In this document: piece by piece, positions 50,462-59,506 of the stretch
How positions within the stretch are numbered: the stretch's first letter is position 1
Layout: each line of letters begins with the position of its first letter
Assembly: GCF_009557455.1 (NCBI RefSeq)
Contig: NZ_CP045651.1
Coordinates: 434,001 to 498,000, forward strand
Direction: 5' to 3'
Length of the DNA stretch: 64,000 nt
DNA from: Alistipes sp. dk3624
Lineage (GTDB): Bacteria; Bacteroidota; Bacteroidia; Bacteroidales; Rikenellaceae
Translations under genes and position numbers: made by a program
Notes under the pieces: generated by a model
Told to the model about the DNA's origin: nothing
The model's database searches: none
Seen by the model: only the letters and a program-made list of their open reading frames with translations

Positions 50462-50787
50462 ACCATTTATCTTTTCTCAATATTTGTTCTATAAATCAGT
50501 AAAAACCATTTATTTACACGCAAATTACCGGGATTGCGTATGAATTAAGATTTTCAAAATTATAATAATTTATTGAAAATACAATCTCCGATTCATTTTT
50601 TATCATTTCACAGTCCGCATACCGAATTCCTTTTTTGCAAAATGAAGCATACAGGTGTTTGTAATAATCGGTATAAAGTTTAACTTTGAAAAAAATTTCG
50701 CCGTCCGCTACGGACGCACATCCGGCGGCCCGTCCGGCCCGGACAAGTCCGTCGGCAACGGAATGAATCGCCTAAAGTACTGTAAAG
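50462..50787. other. 326-nt divergent region with leader hairpins
   Basis: No gene is seen. The left part is A/T-rich (upstream of the NYN-domain gene; a near -7 string TAATTTG on the minus strand at 50521-50527). The right part holds the promoter at 50658-50688 and a ~95-nt GC-rich leader with a 6-bp hairpin (50702-50716). Two overlapping, mutually exclusive hairpins follow (50732-50744 and 50740-50751). Confidence 0.6.
50658..50688 (+). promoter_or_regulatory. Promoter of the 50788-56509 operon
   Basis: TTTG (50658-50661), a 19-nt spacer and TAACTTTG (50681-50688) match the full Bacteroidota consensus at both elements and the spacing. It is the best promoter in the window; the leader to ATG 50788 would be about 95 nt. 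Confidence 0.8.
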
Positions 50788-51678
50788 ATGGATATTCGGA
50801 AATTGATTGAAGAGATTGACAGCATCCGGCAAATTGCCGAAACGTGGAAGGAAACGGACAAAACGCCCGAAATCGAAAAAGGGATCGTACTCGATAAACT
50901 GAAAAAACTTTACGAAATGCTACTGCTGCTGCCGCAGCCGACGCCGACCGTTGCGGAGACGGAATGTGCTATTCGCGCGGAGGAAGACACGGCAGCGCCC
51001 GCCGCAGTGCCGATCCCGGCGGCGGAACCCGTCATCGGGAACGAAATCGTTCCGGAAACGGTAAACGTCCCGCCGATCGTAGAACCGGCCGCGCCGCCGG
51101 CCGCGGAAATCGAAACGACGGTCTCCGTCGAACAGCAGCTTTTCGGAGACGAGCAGACCGTCCGTCCGCGCATGGACAAACAGGTGATCCTGTCGTTGTA
51201 CGGGGACGCTCCGACGCAGCCGACCCACCCGCATAACTCGACGCCGCAGGCACGCTCCTACGAGGCTCCGCATCCGGCCCCGCCCGTTGCTGCGCCGGAA
51301 CCGGCCGGACAAAACGGCCCGGCTTCCGATACGGCCGCCCACAAAAAAGTGCTCGGCGAAACTTTCGCCAACGGAAACGGAGTCGCGATGAACGAAGTGC
51401 TCGGAAAACAAACGGCACACGCCGACGTGGCTTCCAAACTACAATCGCAGAGCATCAGCGGCGACCTGCGCCAATGTATCGGGATCAACGACCGCTTCAT
51501 GCTGATCCGCAGCCTGTTCAACGGGAATGCCGACCAGTATGCGGCGGCCATCGCGCAACTGAACGCCTTTACCGACCTGAACGACGCGCTGCTGTACATT
51601 CAGGAAAACTATCAGTGGGATCCGGACAGCGAAGGAGTGCGGCTGCTCGTGGATCTGCTGGAACGTAAACTGGGTTGA
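50788..51678 (+). CDS. Conserved Pro/Ala-rich protein of unknown function
   Basis: A 296-residue protein I do not recognise. The N-terminal ~50 residues are helical and charged (MDIRKLIEEIDSIRQIAETW). Residues ~50-180 form a low-complexity Pro/Ala/Val linker. The C-terminal ~90 residues are well ordered and look like a conserved domain: LRQCIGINDRFMLIRSLF, YAAAIAQLNAFTDLNDALLYI and NYQWDPDSEGVRLLVDLL. No signal peptide or membrane segment, so it is cytoplasmic. Its TGA overlaps the rsmI ATG (TGATG), implying translational coupling. A link with the ribosome or RNA is possible from context, but unproven. Confidence 0.8.
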   Translation: MDIRKLIEEIDSIRQIAETWKETDKTPEIEKGIVLDKLKKLYEMLLLLPQPTPTVAETECAIRAEEDTAAPAAVPIPAAEPVIGNEIVPETVNVPPIVEPAAPPAAEIETTVSVEQQLFGDEQTVRPRMDKQVILSLYGDAPTQPTHPHNSTPQARSYEAPHPAPPVAAPEPAGQNGPASDTAAHKKVLGETFANGNGVAMNEVLGKQTAHADVASKLQSQSISGDLRQCIGINDRFMLIRSLFNGNADQYAAAIAQLNAFTDLNDALLYIQENYQWDPDSEGVRLLVDLLERKLG

Positions 51679-52397
51679 TGCCGATGGCCAGGCTGTATCT
51701 CGTCCCGACCCCGATCGGAAACATGGATGATATCACGCTGCGGGCGGTCAAAGTCCTCTCGTCGGTCGATGTGATCCTGGCCGAGGACACCCGAACTTCC
51801 CAGGTATTACTAAAACATCTGGGAATCGAGAAAAAGATGTGGAGCCACCATAAGTTCAACGAACACGCCGCCGTCGAAGCGGTCGCGCAGACGATCGTCG
51901 GCGGACAAAACATAGCGCTGATCTCCGACGCAGGCACGCCCGGCATCTCCGATCCCGGTTTCCTACTGGTACGCACCTGCATCGAACACGGCATCGACGT
52001 AGAAACATTGCCCGGCGCTACGGCATTCGTTCCGGCGCTGATCGACAGCGGATTCCCGTGCGACCGGTTCTGTTTCGAAGGCTTCCTGCCCCCTAAGAAG
52101 GGCCGCTCCAAACGGTTGCAACAATTGGCGACCGAAGAACGCACGATGATTTTCTACGAATCGCCTTACCGGCTGGTAAAAACGCTGGAGCAGTTCGCGG
52201 AACTGTTCGGCGGCGACCGTCCCGCATCCGTATCGCGCGAACTAACCAAAAAATTCGAAGAAACCGTACGCGGCTCCCTCGCCGAACTGACCCGCCGTTT
52301 TTCGGAACGCGAGCCCAAAGGCGAAATCGTCCTGATCGTCGCCGGCAAGCCGCGCCGGGAACGCACGGACGACAGGAGCAATCACGAGACAGAATAA
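51678..52397 (+). CDS. rsmI: 16S rRNA (cytidine-1402-2'-O)-methyltransferase
   Basis: RsmI adds the 2'-O-methyl group to C1402 of 16S rRNA, next to the N4-methyl made by RsmH (also in this window). The 239-residue protein starts LYLVPTPIGNMDDITLRAV and has AEDTRTSQVLL, ISDAGTPGISDPGF, LPGATAFVPALIDSGFP, FEGFLP and FYESPYRLVKTL, all typical of the RsmI/tetrapyrrole-methylase fold. ATG 51678 overlaps the stop of the upstream gene; the TTG at 51675 in the same frame is inside the stop region and was not used. The DUF389 gene follows after 19 nt. Confidence 0.95.
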   Translation: MPMARLYLVPTPIGNMDDITLRAVKVLSSVDVILAEDTRTSQVLLKHLGIEKKMWSHHKFNEHAAVEAVAQTIVGGQNIALISDAGTPGISDPGFLLVRTCIEHGIDVETLPGATAFVPALIDSGFPCDRFCFEGFLPPKKGRSKRLQQLATEERTMIFYESPYRLVKTLEQFAELFGGDRPASVSRELTKKFEETVRGSLAELTRRFSEREPKGEIVLIVAGKPRRERTDDRSNHETE

Positions 52398-52416
52398 AAT
52401 ATCTTAGGAAAGAACC

Positions 52417-53775
52417 ATGAGCAACCGTTCCCCGCACCACTTGTCCGAAGCCCTCCGCAGCTTTCTCCGCAGCCGGTTCGATCTCAGCGCCGACAAGGCT
52501 TCCGAGGAAGAGGTGGTCGACAACATCCGCAAGGGCGTGGAGTTCAAGGGCACGAACCTATGGGTGCTGATTTTCGCCACGTTCGTCGCTTCGCTGGGAC
52601 TCAACGTCAACTCGACGGCCGTTATCATCGGAGCCATGCTGATCTCGCCGCTGATGGGGCCGATCATGGGCATGGGACTGTCCGTCGGGATCAACGATTT
52701 CGAGTTGCTGAAACGCTCGCTGCGCAACTTCGGTTTCATGGTGCTGGCCAGCATTTTCACCTCGACGCTCTACTTTTTCATTTCGCCGCTCAGCGGGGCC
52801 CAGAGCGAACTGTTGGCACGCACGACACCGACGACCTACGACGTGCTGATCGCCTTTTTCGGCGGCCTGGCCGGAATCGTCGCCCAATCGCGCAAGGACC
52901 GTACGTCTACGGTCATCCCCGGCGTAGCCATCGCTACGGCGCTGATGCCGCCGCTGTGTACGGCCGGATTCGGATTAGCCACCCTGCAATTCAAATACTT
53001 CATCGGAGCGTTCTATCTGTTCTTTATCAATACGGTCTTCATCGCGATCGCCACGTTCATCGTCGTGCGCTTTCTGCACTACTCGAAAAAGGAGTTCGTC
53101 GACAAAAACCGCGAAATGCGGGTCAGACGCTCGATCCTGCTGATCGTGTTGGTCACGATCATCCCGAGCGTAGTGATCGGCTACCGGATCGTCAAACGCA
53201 GCCTTTTCGAAAACGACGTAAAACGATACGTGAATACGGTATTCCAGTTCCCGAAAACGAAGGTCATCGAACATACCGGCATTTACCGGCCCGACAACGG
53301 GGAGAGTTACGTGGAGATTTACCTGATCGGCGAACCGATCTCGGACGAAATGATCGAAAACGCACGACTGCAAATGCCGCAGTACAACCTGCGGGACGTC
53401 CGTCTGGTCGTCCGCCAAAGCGGCGAAACGGACAACCTGAATTTTTCGACGCTGCAAACCGGTTATCAGGAACTGCTATCCGAAAAAAACATTCGGATCA
53501 GGGAACTGGAAACGAAACTGTCGGCCTTTGCGACCGACACGCTGGCCGTCCGGGACATCACGGTCGAAATGCGCACGCTGGTGCCCGATCTGCACGACGT
53601 AACGCTTTCGAAAGCGGTGCGTTACAATACGGACAAAACGCCGGCCGACACGCTGGTGCTCTGCGTCATGCATCTGAACAAAGGAAAAAAACTCGCAGCC
53701 GGAGAACGGGAACGGATCGAGCAATGGCTGCGGGTACGAACCAAAACGGACAGTTTAAAACTATATACGGAATAA
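52417..53775 (+). CDS. DUF389 (TIGR00341-type) membrane protein
   Basis: A 452-residue protein. A soluble N-terminal ~50 residues is followed by a bundle of about six membrane helices (~50-250) with the family motif STAVIIGAMLISPLMGPIMG and GIATAL-like VIPGVAIATALMPPLC. A soluble C-terminal part (~265-452) has YRPDNGESYVEIYLIG and a coiled stretch around ELLSEKNIRIRELETKL. DUF389 proteins are widespread and their transport or other function is not established. It lies inside the operon, 1 nt before the inositol-monophosphatase gene. Confidence 0.87.
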   Translation: MSNRSPHHLSEALRSFLRSRFDLSADKASEEEVVDNIRKGVEFKGTNLWVLIFATFVASLGLNVNSTAVIIGAMLISPLMGPIMGMGLSVGINDFELLKRSLRNFGFMVLASIFTSTLYFFISPLSGAQSELLARTTPTTYDVLIAFFGGLAGIVAQSRKDRTSTVIPGVAIATALMPPLCTAGFGLATLQFKYFIGAFYLFFINTVFIAIATFIVVRFLHYSKKEFVDKNREMRVRRSILLIVLVTIIPSVVIGYRIVKRSLFENDVKRYVNTVFQFPKTKVIEHTGIYRPDNGESYVEIYLIGEPISDEMIENARLQMPQYNLRDVRLVVRQSGETDNLNFSTLQTGYQELLSEKNIRIRELETKLSAFATDTLAVRDITVEMRTLVPDLHDVTLSKAVRYNTDKTPADTLVLCVMHLNKGKKLAAGERERIEQWLRVRTKTDSLKLYTE

Positions 53776-53776
53776 A

Positions 53777-54565
53777 ATGCTGGATTACCGAGCAATATGC
53801 CTCAGCGCATGCGACCTGGCGCGCGAAGCGGGCGCCTACATCGCCGAACAGCGCAAAAGTTTCACGTTCGCGGACGTGGAGTTCAAAGGCGCGCAGAACC
53901 TGGTCTCATATGTCGACAAGCAGACCGAAAAGATGATCGTCGAACGGCTTCGCGAACTGACTCCCGACGCAGGATTCATCACCGAAGAAGGGACCGTGAC
54001 CGCCGCCGTCGAAGGACAGCCGCTCAAATGGATCGTCGATCCGCTGGACGGCACGACCAATTTCGTGCACGATTTCTCGCCGTATTGCGTCAGCATCGCG
54101 CTGATGGACGAAGACGAGCTGACGGCGGGCGTGATTTACGAAGTGACCCGGGACGAACTGTTTTACGCCTGGCGCGGATCGTACGCCTATCTGAACGGGC
54201 AGCGCATCCGGGTTTCGGCGACCGACAAACTCGAAAACGCGCTGATCGCCATCGGATTCTCCTACGCGGCGCTGAACAAGACCGACGGGTTCGTGGACAG
54301 CCTCGTCCATTTTCAAAACACCACCAATGGAATCCGACGCGTAGGATCGGCCGCCGCAGACCTCGCTTATGTGGCCTGCGGACGCTGCGACGCTTTTTAC
54401 CATACGGGACTCTCCCCGTGGGACGTAGCCGCAGGCGTTCTGATTGCCCGGCAGGCCGGAGCGCGGATCACCGACTATGCAGGCGGAGACGACTACCTGT
54501 TCGGACGGCAGATTATCGCTTGCACGCCGAACATTTACGAAGACTTCAAGCAAAAAGTACGATGA
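53777..54565 (+). CDS. Inositol monophosphatase family protein
   Basis: A 262-residue phosphatase of the SuhB/IMPase family that hydrolyses inositol 1-phosphate or similar phosphomonoesters using Mg2+. All metal-binding motifs are present: Glu70-Glu71 (GFITEEGT), Asp88/Asp91 in WIVDPLDGTTNFVHDF, and the late motif SPWDVAAGVLIARQAGARI. In some bacteria SuhB also binds the transcription antitermination complex; that cannot be judged here. It begins one nt after DUF389 and overlaps the acyltransferase start by ATGA. Confidence 0.92.
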   Translation: MLDYRAICLSACDLAREAGAYIAEQRKSFTFADVEFKGAQNLVSYVDKQTEKMIVERLRELTPDAGFITEEGTVTAAVEGQPLKWIVDPLDGTTNFVHDFSPYCVSIALMDEDELTAGVIYEVTRDELFYAWRGSYAYLNGQRIRVSATDKLENALIAIGFSYAALNKTDGFVDSLVHFQNTTNGIRRVGSAAADLAYVACGRCDAFYHTGLSPWDVAAGVLIARQAGARITDYAGGDDYLFGRQIIACTPNIYEDFKQKVR

Positions 54566-55491
54566 CTACGGGCGGCAGGATACAATATGCGTTGCTGATG
54601 GGCGCATGCCGGATAACGGGCATGTTCCCGAACCGGCTGTTGTATCATGCGCTGGCCCCTTTCATCTGTTTCGTCCTGCACCGGATCGTCCGCTACCGGC
54701 TGACCGTCGTGCGCACGAACCTGTCGAACTCATTCCCGGAAAAAAGCGCAGCGGAACTCCGTGAGATCGAAACGAAATTCTACCGCCACCTGTCCGAAGT
54801 CTTCGTGGACACGATCAAACTCGCGACGATCTCGCGCAAGGAGATCCTCGAACGGATGGTTTACCGCGACGTGGAAGCGCAGGAAGAGGCCATGCGCGGA
54901 CGCAACTGGATCTCGGCGATGTCCCACTACGGATCGTGGGAACTGACGATCAACTACGCCTGCCACAGCGACCACCGGGTACTGGCCGTCTACCGCCCGC
55001 TGCACAGCGAGGCGTTCGACCTCTTCTACCACAAAGCCCGATCCCGTTTCGGCACGCAGCCGGTTCCGATGAACAACATCCTGCAGGAAACGCTGAAATC
55101 CAAACGCAAAGGGGCCCGGCCGGTCAGTGTCGCGCTGATCGCCGACCAGACGCCGCCTTGGCACGAAATCAAGCACTGGTACCGGTTCCTGGGACAGGAC
55201 ACGCCATTTTTTTCGGGCGTGGAAAAAATGGCGTTGCGGTTGAAAATGCCGGTCTACTTCATGTATGTCCGCAAAACCTCGCCGCAGCATTACGAAGCGG
55301 AACTGCAACGAATCTACGACGGCGAAGAAGCGGTCGCTCCGCACGAAATCACCGAACGCTACATCAGCCGGCTCGAGGCGATGATTCGGGAAACGCCCGA
55401 ATTGTGGATGTGGTCGCACCGGCGGTGGAAGCATAAAAAACCCGCGGATTACGACATCACCCATTCCGAAAAAGAAACCGAAGCCCGATAA
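54562..55491 (+). CDS. Lipid A-type late acyltransferase (LpxL/HtrB family)
   Basis: A 309-residue inner-membrane protein that transfers acyl chains to lipid A precursors or related lipids. The catalytic HX4E motif is SHYGSWE with His122 and Glu127. LSNSFPEKSAAELREIE and FYRHLSEVFVDTIK in the N-terminal half, and ADQTPPW and FFSGVEKMALRLKMPVYF further on, fit the family. A single N-terminal hydrophobic segment anchors it. ATG 54562 overlaps the IMPase stop (ATGA); the same frame is open far upstream but that part is shadow sequence. A GT2 gene follows after 7 nt. Confidence 0.9.
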   Translation: MTTGGRIQYALLMGACRITGMFPNRLLYHALAPFICFVLHRIVRYRLTVVRTNLSNSFPEKSAAELREIETKFYRHLSEVFVDTIKLATISRKEILERMVYRDVEAQEEAMRGRNWISAMSHYGSWELTINYACHSDHRVLAVYRPLHSEAFDLFYHKARSRFGTQPVPMNNILQETLKSKRKGARPVSVALIADQTPPWHEIKHWYRFLGQDTPFFSGVEKMALRLKMPVYFMYVRKTSPQHYEAELQRIYDGEEAVAPHEITERYISRLEAMIRETPELWMWSHRRWKHKKPADYDITHSEKETEAR

Positions 55492-55498
55492 CCCGCCT

Positions 55499-56509
55499 AT
55501 GAAACCGGTCAAAGTCGTTATCCTAAACTGGAACGGCCGTTCGCACCTCGAACGGTTCCTTCCGGTGCTGGTCGCCCGTACCCCCGGCGCAGACATCGTC
55601 GTCGCCGACAACGGATCGACGGACGATTCGGCGGATTTCATCCGGGCGCGGTTTCCGCAGGTTGAACTGCTGTTGCTGGATCGGAATTACGGCTTTGCCG
55701 AAGGATACAACCGGGCCCTGGCCCGGATCGAAGCCGACTACTGCGTCCTGCTCAATTCGGACGTCGAGGTGACCGAAGGATGGCTCGCTCCGCTGGTGGA
55801 ACTGCTCGAACGGGACTCGGCGGCGGCGGCCGTCGCTCCCAAGATCCGTTCCTACGCCAATCCCGGCAAATTCGAATACGCCGGGGCCGCCGGCGGCTTC
55901 ATCGATTTTTTGGGCTATCCGTTCTGCCGCGGGCGAATCCTCGACACGATCGAGTCCGACCGGGGGCAATACGACGCCCCGCGCGAAGTGTTTTGGGCGT
56001 CGGGAGCGTGTATGCTGGTGCGCAGCGAAGTATTCCGACGACTCGGCGGCTTCGACGGCGATTTTTTCGCCCACATGGAGGAGATCGACTTCTGCTGGCG
56101 GGCGCAACTGGCCGGATACCGGATCCGGGTCGAACCGCGCAGCACGGTGTTCCATGTCGGCGGCGGAACGTTGCCGAACAACAGTCCGCAGAAAATTTAC
56201 CTGAATTTCCGTAACAATCTCTGCATGTTGTTCAAGAATCTGTCGCCCGGCACTTTCTGGCCGGTACTGTTCTCCCGGATGGTACTGGACGGTATGGCGG
56301 CGCTCGTGTTCCTCGTTCAGGGCCACCCCGACTTCTTTAAAAAAGTATTCCGGGCCCACATCGATTTTCACAGGCAGCGGAAATCGCTGCACGAAAAAAG
56401 ACGTGCGATCCAACGGCACCGCGTCGCGCGCCCACACGGTATCCTGCGCAACAGCATCATCCTACTGCACGCCTTCGGCTACCGCACTTTCGACAAAGTC
56501 ATGCGGTAG
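55499..56509 (+). CDS. Glycosyltransferase family 2
   Basis: A 336-residue GT-A enzyme with VKVVILNWNGRSHLERFLP, VADNGSTDDSADF, LDRNYGFAEGYNRALA, the DxD-type LLNSDVEVTEGWL, and FFAHMEEIDFCWRAQLAGY. The type is the rhamnosyltransferase-like group common in LPS and glycoprotein pathways. It ends the operon that includes a lipid A-type acyltransferase, so a lipid A/LPS-core acceptor is possible but unproven. The C-terminal ~60 residues are rich in Arg and His, without membrane segments. Confidence 0.87.
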   Translation: MKPVKVVILNWNGRSHLERFLPVLVARTPGADIVVADNGSTDDSADFIRARFPQVELLLLDRNYGFAEGYNRALARIEADYCVLLNSDVEVTEGWLAPLVELLERDSAAAAVAPKIRSYANPGKFEYAGAAGGFIDFLGYPFCRGRILDTIESDRGQYDAPREVFWASGACMLVRSEVFRRLGGFDGDFFAHMEEIDFCWRAQLAGYRIRVEPRSTVFHVGGGTLPNNSPQKIYLNFRNNLCMLFKNLSPGTFWPVLFSRMVLDGMAALVFLVQGHPDFFKKVFRAHIDFHRQRKSLHEKRRAIQRHRVARPHGILRNSIILLHAFGYRTFDKVMR

Positions 56510-56557
56510 ACCATGCTTATTCCCAGGTAAATTTCCTGCCGGAAATCCGCCTGCTTC

Positions 56558-57250
56558 CTATGCGCCAACCGTTAAGAGATTTCGGTCGAAATCGTCGAAA
56601 CTGCGAATCACCCGGGCGACGCCGTCCAGTCGCGCCAGCACCGCAGGGTCCGTCGCCCCGGAATCCATTGCCACGATGTATCCGGCGCCGGCCCGCCGGG
56701 CGGCTTCGATCCCCGAAACGGCATCTTCGACGACCACGCAGCGAGACGGAGCAAGCCCGATCGTGCGAGCCGCTTTCAGGTAAATGTCCGGATTCGGCTT
56801 ACCGGGCAGTGTTCCGTCGTCATAGACGATCTTTTCCGGATCGAACCAACGCTCCAAACCGAAACTACGGATGAAGAAGGTCACGTTGACGATCTCCGAA
56901 GCCGTCGCGATCGTACGGGGGATTCGACGCTCTTTGATCCAATCCAGCAATTCGACCGCTCCCGGAGCCAGGTGAAAACGCTCCCGGTCTTTCAAACACA
57001 GTTCCCGGTAAATCTCCTCTTTCTCGGCCATCAGCCGCAGCACTTCGTCGTCGGGCACGTCGCGTTCGAGCAAGTATTCGAAAATCGACTTGCCGCTGCG
57101 GCCGTGCATACGCCGCTGCATCTCCTGTTTCCCGAACGCCCGCCCGCGCAAACGCATCGAAATAATCTCCCACGACTCTTCCTGCTTGTCCGAATCGAAA
57201 AAAAGCGTGCCGTTGAAATCGAAAATGATCCCCGAATAGCCCGTTTTCAT
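56558..57250 (-). CDS. HAD-superfamily hydrolase with DxN motif
   Basis: A 230-residue HAD subfamily IA protein related to beta-phosphoglucomutase. The first motif reads IIFDFNGTLFFDSDK, so Asn13 stands where phosphatases have the second, acid/base Asp. The cap domain has LLERDVPDDEVLRLMAE; motif II is ATASEIVN; Lys and Asp motifs are KPNPDIYLKAA and VVEDAVSGIEAARRAGAG. Phosphatase or mutase activity is uncertain without the acid/base Asp, although this DxN type is seen in related proteins. It follows the M23 peptidase gene by 4 nt and is the last of the prmC operon. Confidence 0.85.
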   Translation of the reverse strand: MKTGYSGIIFDFNGTLFFDSDKQEESWEIISMRLRGRAFGKQEMQRRMHGRSGKSIFEYLLERDVPDDEVLRLMAEKEEIYRELCLKDRERFHLAPGAVELLDWIKERRIPRTIATASEIVNVTFFIRSFGLERWFDPEKIVYDDGTLPGKPNPDIYLKAARTIGLAPSRCVVVEDAVSGIEAARRAGAGYIVAMDSGATDPAVLARLDGVARVIRSFDDFDRNLLTVGA

Positions 57251-57254
57251 TTTT

Positions 57255-59006
57255 TCACCTTCTGTAATTGCCTTTAAATACGGTTTTGTTCCCCTTGCCG
57301 TCGGCCACAGTCAGCACCAGGACATGCGTCGTTTCCCGACTCCAACGGCCGTCGTCGAAATAGTGCGTCAGCGTAGCGGTCTTCGGGTCGTATTCGAACA
57401 AAGCCCATTTGCCGTCGATGGTCGCACTGTAAGAACCGATCCCCGAAAAATCGTCCGATATCTTAAACGACAGCGTTTTGCGAGACGCGAAGTCGTTGCC
57501 GCTCTTGAACTGCGGCGTAATCCGCGGAGCGACCGTGTCCACCGCAATGTAATACGTTCCGAAACTGCGCGTCTCGGTCGTCACGCGCCCCTCTTTCCAG
57601 GCTCCGCCGGCGGCGCTGCGACCGCCGTCGCGTCCGACCGTCGCAAGCAACGCTTTGCTACGCAGTTCCGCGGGCAGTTCCGACGCGTCGATGCTGACCG
57701 TCACCGCGCCCTGCAACGGCACGTCCGGCGTATGGATCGCATACAGCGGCGAGTAGGCGTATCTCTGCTTCGGCTTTTCCGAAAGATCCAACAGAATCGA
57801 TTCGTAAAGCGCGCCCCGGGGAACCGACAGCGACAGGCCGCCTTGCTGATGGCGAAAATCTTTCGTCCAGTCGACCGGAATCCCGTCCGGAACGACCTGA
57901 GGCGCCGACAACCCCCGAACGACCCGGAAAGCGAGCCGCGACGCATTGCCGCAATCGTCCGTCAGTTCGATCCCGACCTCGTGACGACCGTCGTCGTCGA
58001 GCGTCAGCAAGCCGTTTCGCACCGTCTTACGGTACACCGGCAGGCGGTTGTTCGGCAATTTGTAAAGCCGGTAAACCCCGTTGCGCGTAGCGCGGGACTG
58101 CGGATAGAGCGCCGCCGCGTAACAATAGCGCCCCACGTCGAACCCGATCCGATCGACGACCATCGAAAAAGCCGGCTTACCGTCGTAAGTCACGTCGAAA
58201 GCGTAAACGCCCATCGGGTTGTCGGTGCCGTTCTTCTTCTCCTCGGCCTCGACGGCAAAATACCCGTTGCGGGCGACACGCAACGCGGCCGTATCGAGCA
58301 GCGTATAATTTCCCCGCGCATCGCGGCGCACCGAAAGTTTCCAGCGCACCGTATGTACCGGAACACCCTGAACCGTGTCGACCCCGATGTAATAAAGCAC
58401 GACCGGTTTCGGCGGAATCGTATCCCTAACCTGCAACATGCCGCGCGCAAGCAGGTTCAGCGGACGCTGCGAATCGGTTTCGCGCACTTCCAGATGCAGG
58501 TGCGGGCCGCCCGAAGAACCCCGGTTGCCCGACAGGGCGATCTGTTCGCCCTGCTTGAAAACGAATTTGCCGGCAGGCGGCGTAACATCCACAGCGAACG
58601 ATTTGCGAACATACTGTATCTCATGGATATACCGCTCGATCGAGTCCGAAAAACGTTCCAGGTGACCGTAAACGCTCGTCGTGCCATTCGGATGATTTAT
58701 GTAAAGGGCCTTGCCGAATCCGGACGGACTGACGGCGATGCGGACGACCGTGCCGTCGGCAATCGCACGGATCGGCTTGTTGATTACGCCCTGGGTCTTG
58801 ACGTCGATGCCCGAATGGAAATGGTTGCCGCGCAACTCGCCGTAATTGGCCGACAACAGCACCGGAAAAGAGACCGGCGAAACGAACCCGAACTCGGTAG
58901 CCATCGCCGGATGCGGCGTATACTGAGCCGGCAACGCGCCGGCATAACAGACTGCCGCCGACAAAACAATCCATTTTTTAATCCTGCTCAATTTGCTATT
59001 TCTCAT
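57255..59006 (-). CDS. Exported M23 (LytM) family peptidase
   Basis: A 583-residue exported protein (signal MRNSKLSRIKKWIVLSAAVC, cleavage near LPAQ). The LytM domain lies at residues ~45-180 with the zinc ligands His64 and Asp68 (FHSGIDVKTQG), YGHLERFSD and His171 in GGPHLHLEVRETD. The remaining ~400 residues are beta-rich, perhaps Ig-like, for substrate or partner binding. It probably cleaves peptidoglycan cross-links, or else acts as a cell-wall binding regulator. Start: ATG 59006 rather than the overlapping TTG 59012. It is 2 nt behind recX and 4 nt before the HAD gene. Confidence 0.87.
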   Translation of the reverse strand: MRNSKLSRIKKWIVLSAAVCYAGALPAQYTPHPAMATEFGFVSPVSFPVLLSANYGELRGNHFHSGIDVKTQGVINKPIRAIADGTVVRIAVSPSGFGKALYINHPNGTTSVYGHLERFSDSIERYIHEIQYVRKSFAVDVTPPAGKFVFKQGEQIALSGNRGSSGGPHLHLEVRETDSQRPLNLLARGMLQVRDTIPPKPVVLYYIGVDTVQGVPVHTVRWKLSVRRDARGNYTLLDTAALRVARNGYFAVEAEEKKNGTDNPMGVYAFDVTYDGKPAFSMVVDRIGFDVGRYCYAAALYPQSRATRNGVYRLYKLPNNRLPVYRKTVRNGLLTLDDDGRHEVGIELTDDCGNASRLAFRVVRGLSAPQVVPDGIPVDWTKDFRHQQGGLSLSVPRGALYESILLDLSEKPKQRYAYSPLYAIHTPDVPLQGAVTVSIDASELPAELRSKALLATVGRDGGRSAAGGAWKEGRVTTETRSFGTYYIAVDTVAPRITPQFKSGNDFASRKTLSFKISDDFSGIGSYSATIDGKWALFEYDPKTATLTHYFDDGRWSRETTHVLVLTVADGKGNKTVFKGNYRR

Positions 59007-59008
59007 CT

Positions 59009-59506
59009 TCAATCATTTTTTACATATTCCCCGTCGCCAACCAGCCGGTCGACCAAATCGCCCACCGTTTCGAAATCGAAACCGAGTCCGACGCCATAAC
59101 GCAACAACTTGCCGCGCAATTCGTAACCGTTGCGGGCCCGGATCGCTTGCATCTTCCGGCGCAATTGCTCTTCGAGCTTACCGCGCATAAACTGCGGATC
59201 GACCTGACGAAGGGCCTCTTCGATCAACATTTCGGGAATCTGTTTCGCCCGCAACGCCGCGCGGATCTTGTAAACGCCCCAACGGCTCAGACCGGTCTTT
59301 TCCCGGACATAGGCCTCGGCGTAGCGCCGTTCGTCAATAAACCTTTCGCGCAGCAGCGTATCGACGATCCGCTGCCGGTCAGCCTCCGCAACGCCCCACC
59401 GAACAAGCGACCGACGGGCGTCCGACACGGCTACTTCGCTTTTGGCGCAACGGTACATCAGCATCCTCAAAGCCTGTTCCGGCGTTTTCGTTCTTTTTAC
59501 TTCCAT
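59009..59506 (-). CDS. recX: RecX-family regulatory protein
   Basis: RecX binds RecA filaments and limits their activity. The 165-residue protein starts at ATG 59506 (MEVKRTKTPEQAL). It has the RecX three-helix repeats: LRMLMYRCAKSEVAVSDARRSL, RFIDERRYAEAYVREKTGLSRWG and KIRAALRAKQIPEMLIEEAL. An extended open frame upstream is the shadow of prmC, so the longer form was rejected. The start overlaps the prmC end by 10 nt. recA itself is not in the window. Confidence 0.88.
   Translation of the reverse strand: MEVKRTKTPEQALRMLMYRCAKSEVAVSDARRSLVRWGVAEADRQRIVDTLLRERFIDERRYAEAYVREKTGLSRWGVYKIRAALRAKQIPEMLIEEALRQVDPQFMRGKLEEQLRRKMQAIRARNGYELRGKLLRYGVGLGFDFETVGDLVDRLVGDGEYVKND

Noticed and set aside
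53797-54561. Long N-terminal extension of the lipid A-type acyltransferase
   Set aside because: This part is an out-of-frame, Arg-rich reading of the inositol-monophosphatase gene; the ATGA overlap at 54562 marks the real start.
57324-59099. 591-codon open frame antisense to the M23 peptidase gene
   Set aside because: Arg/Val-rich shadow translation; the minus strand has the full LytM motif set.
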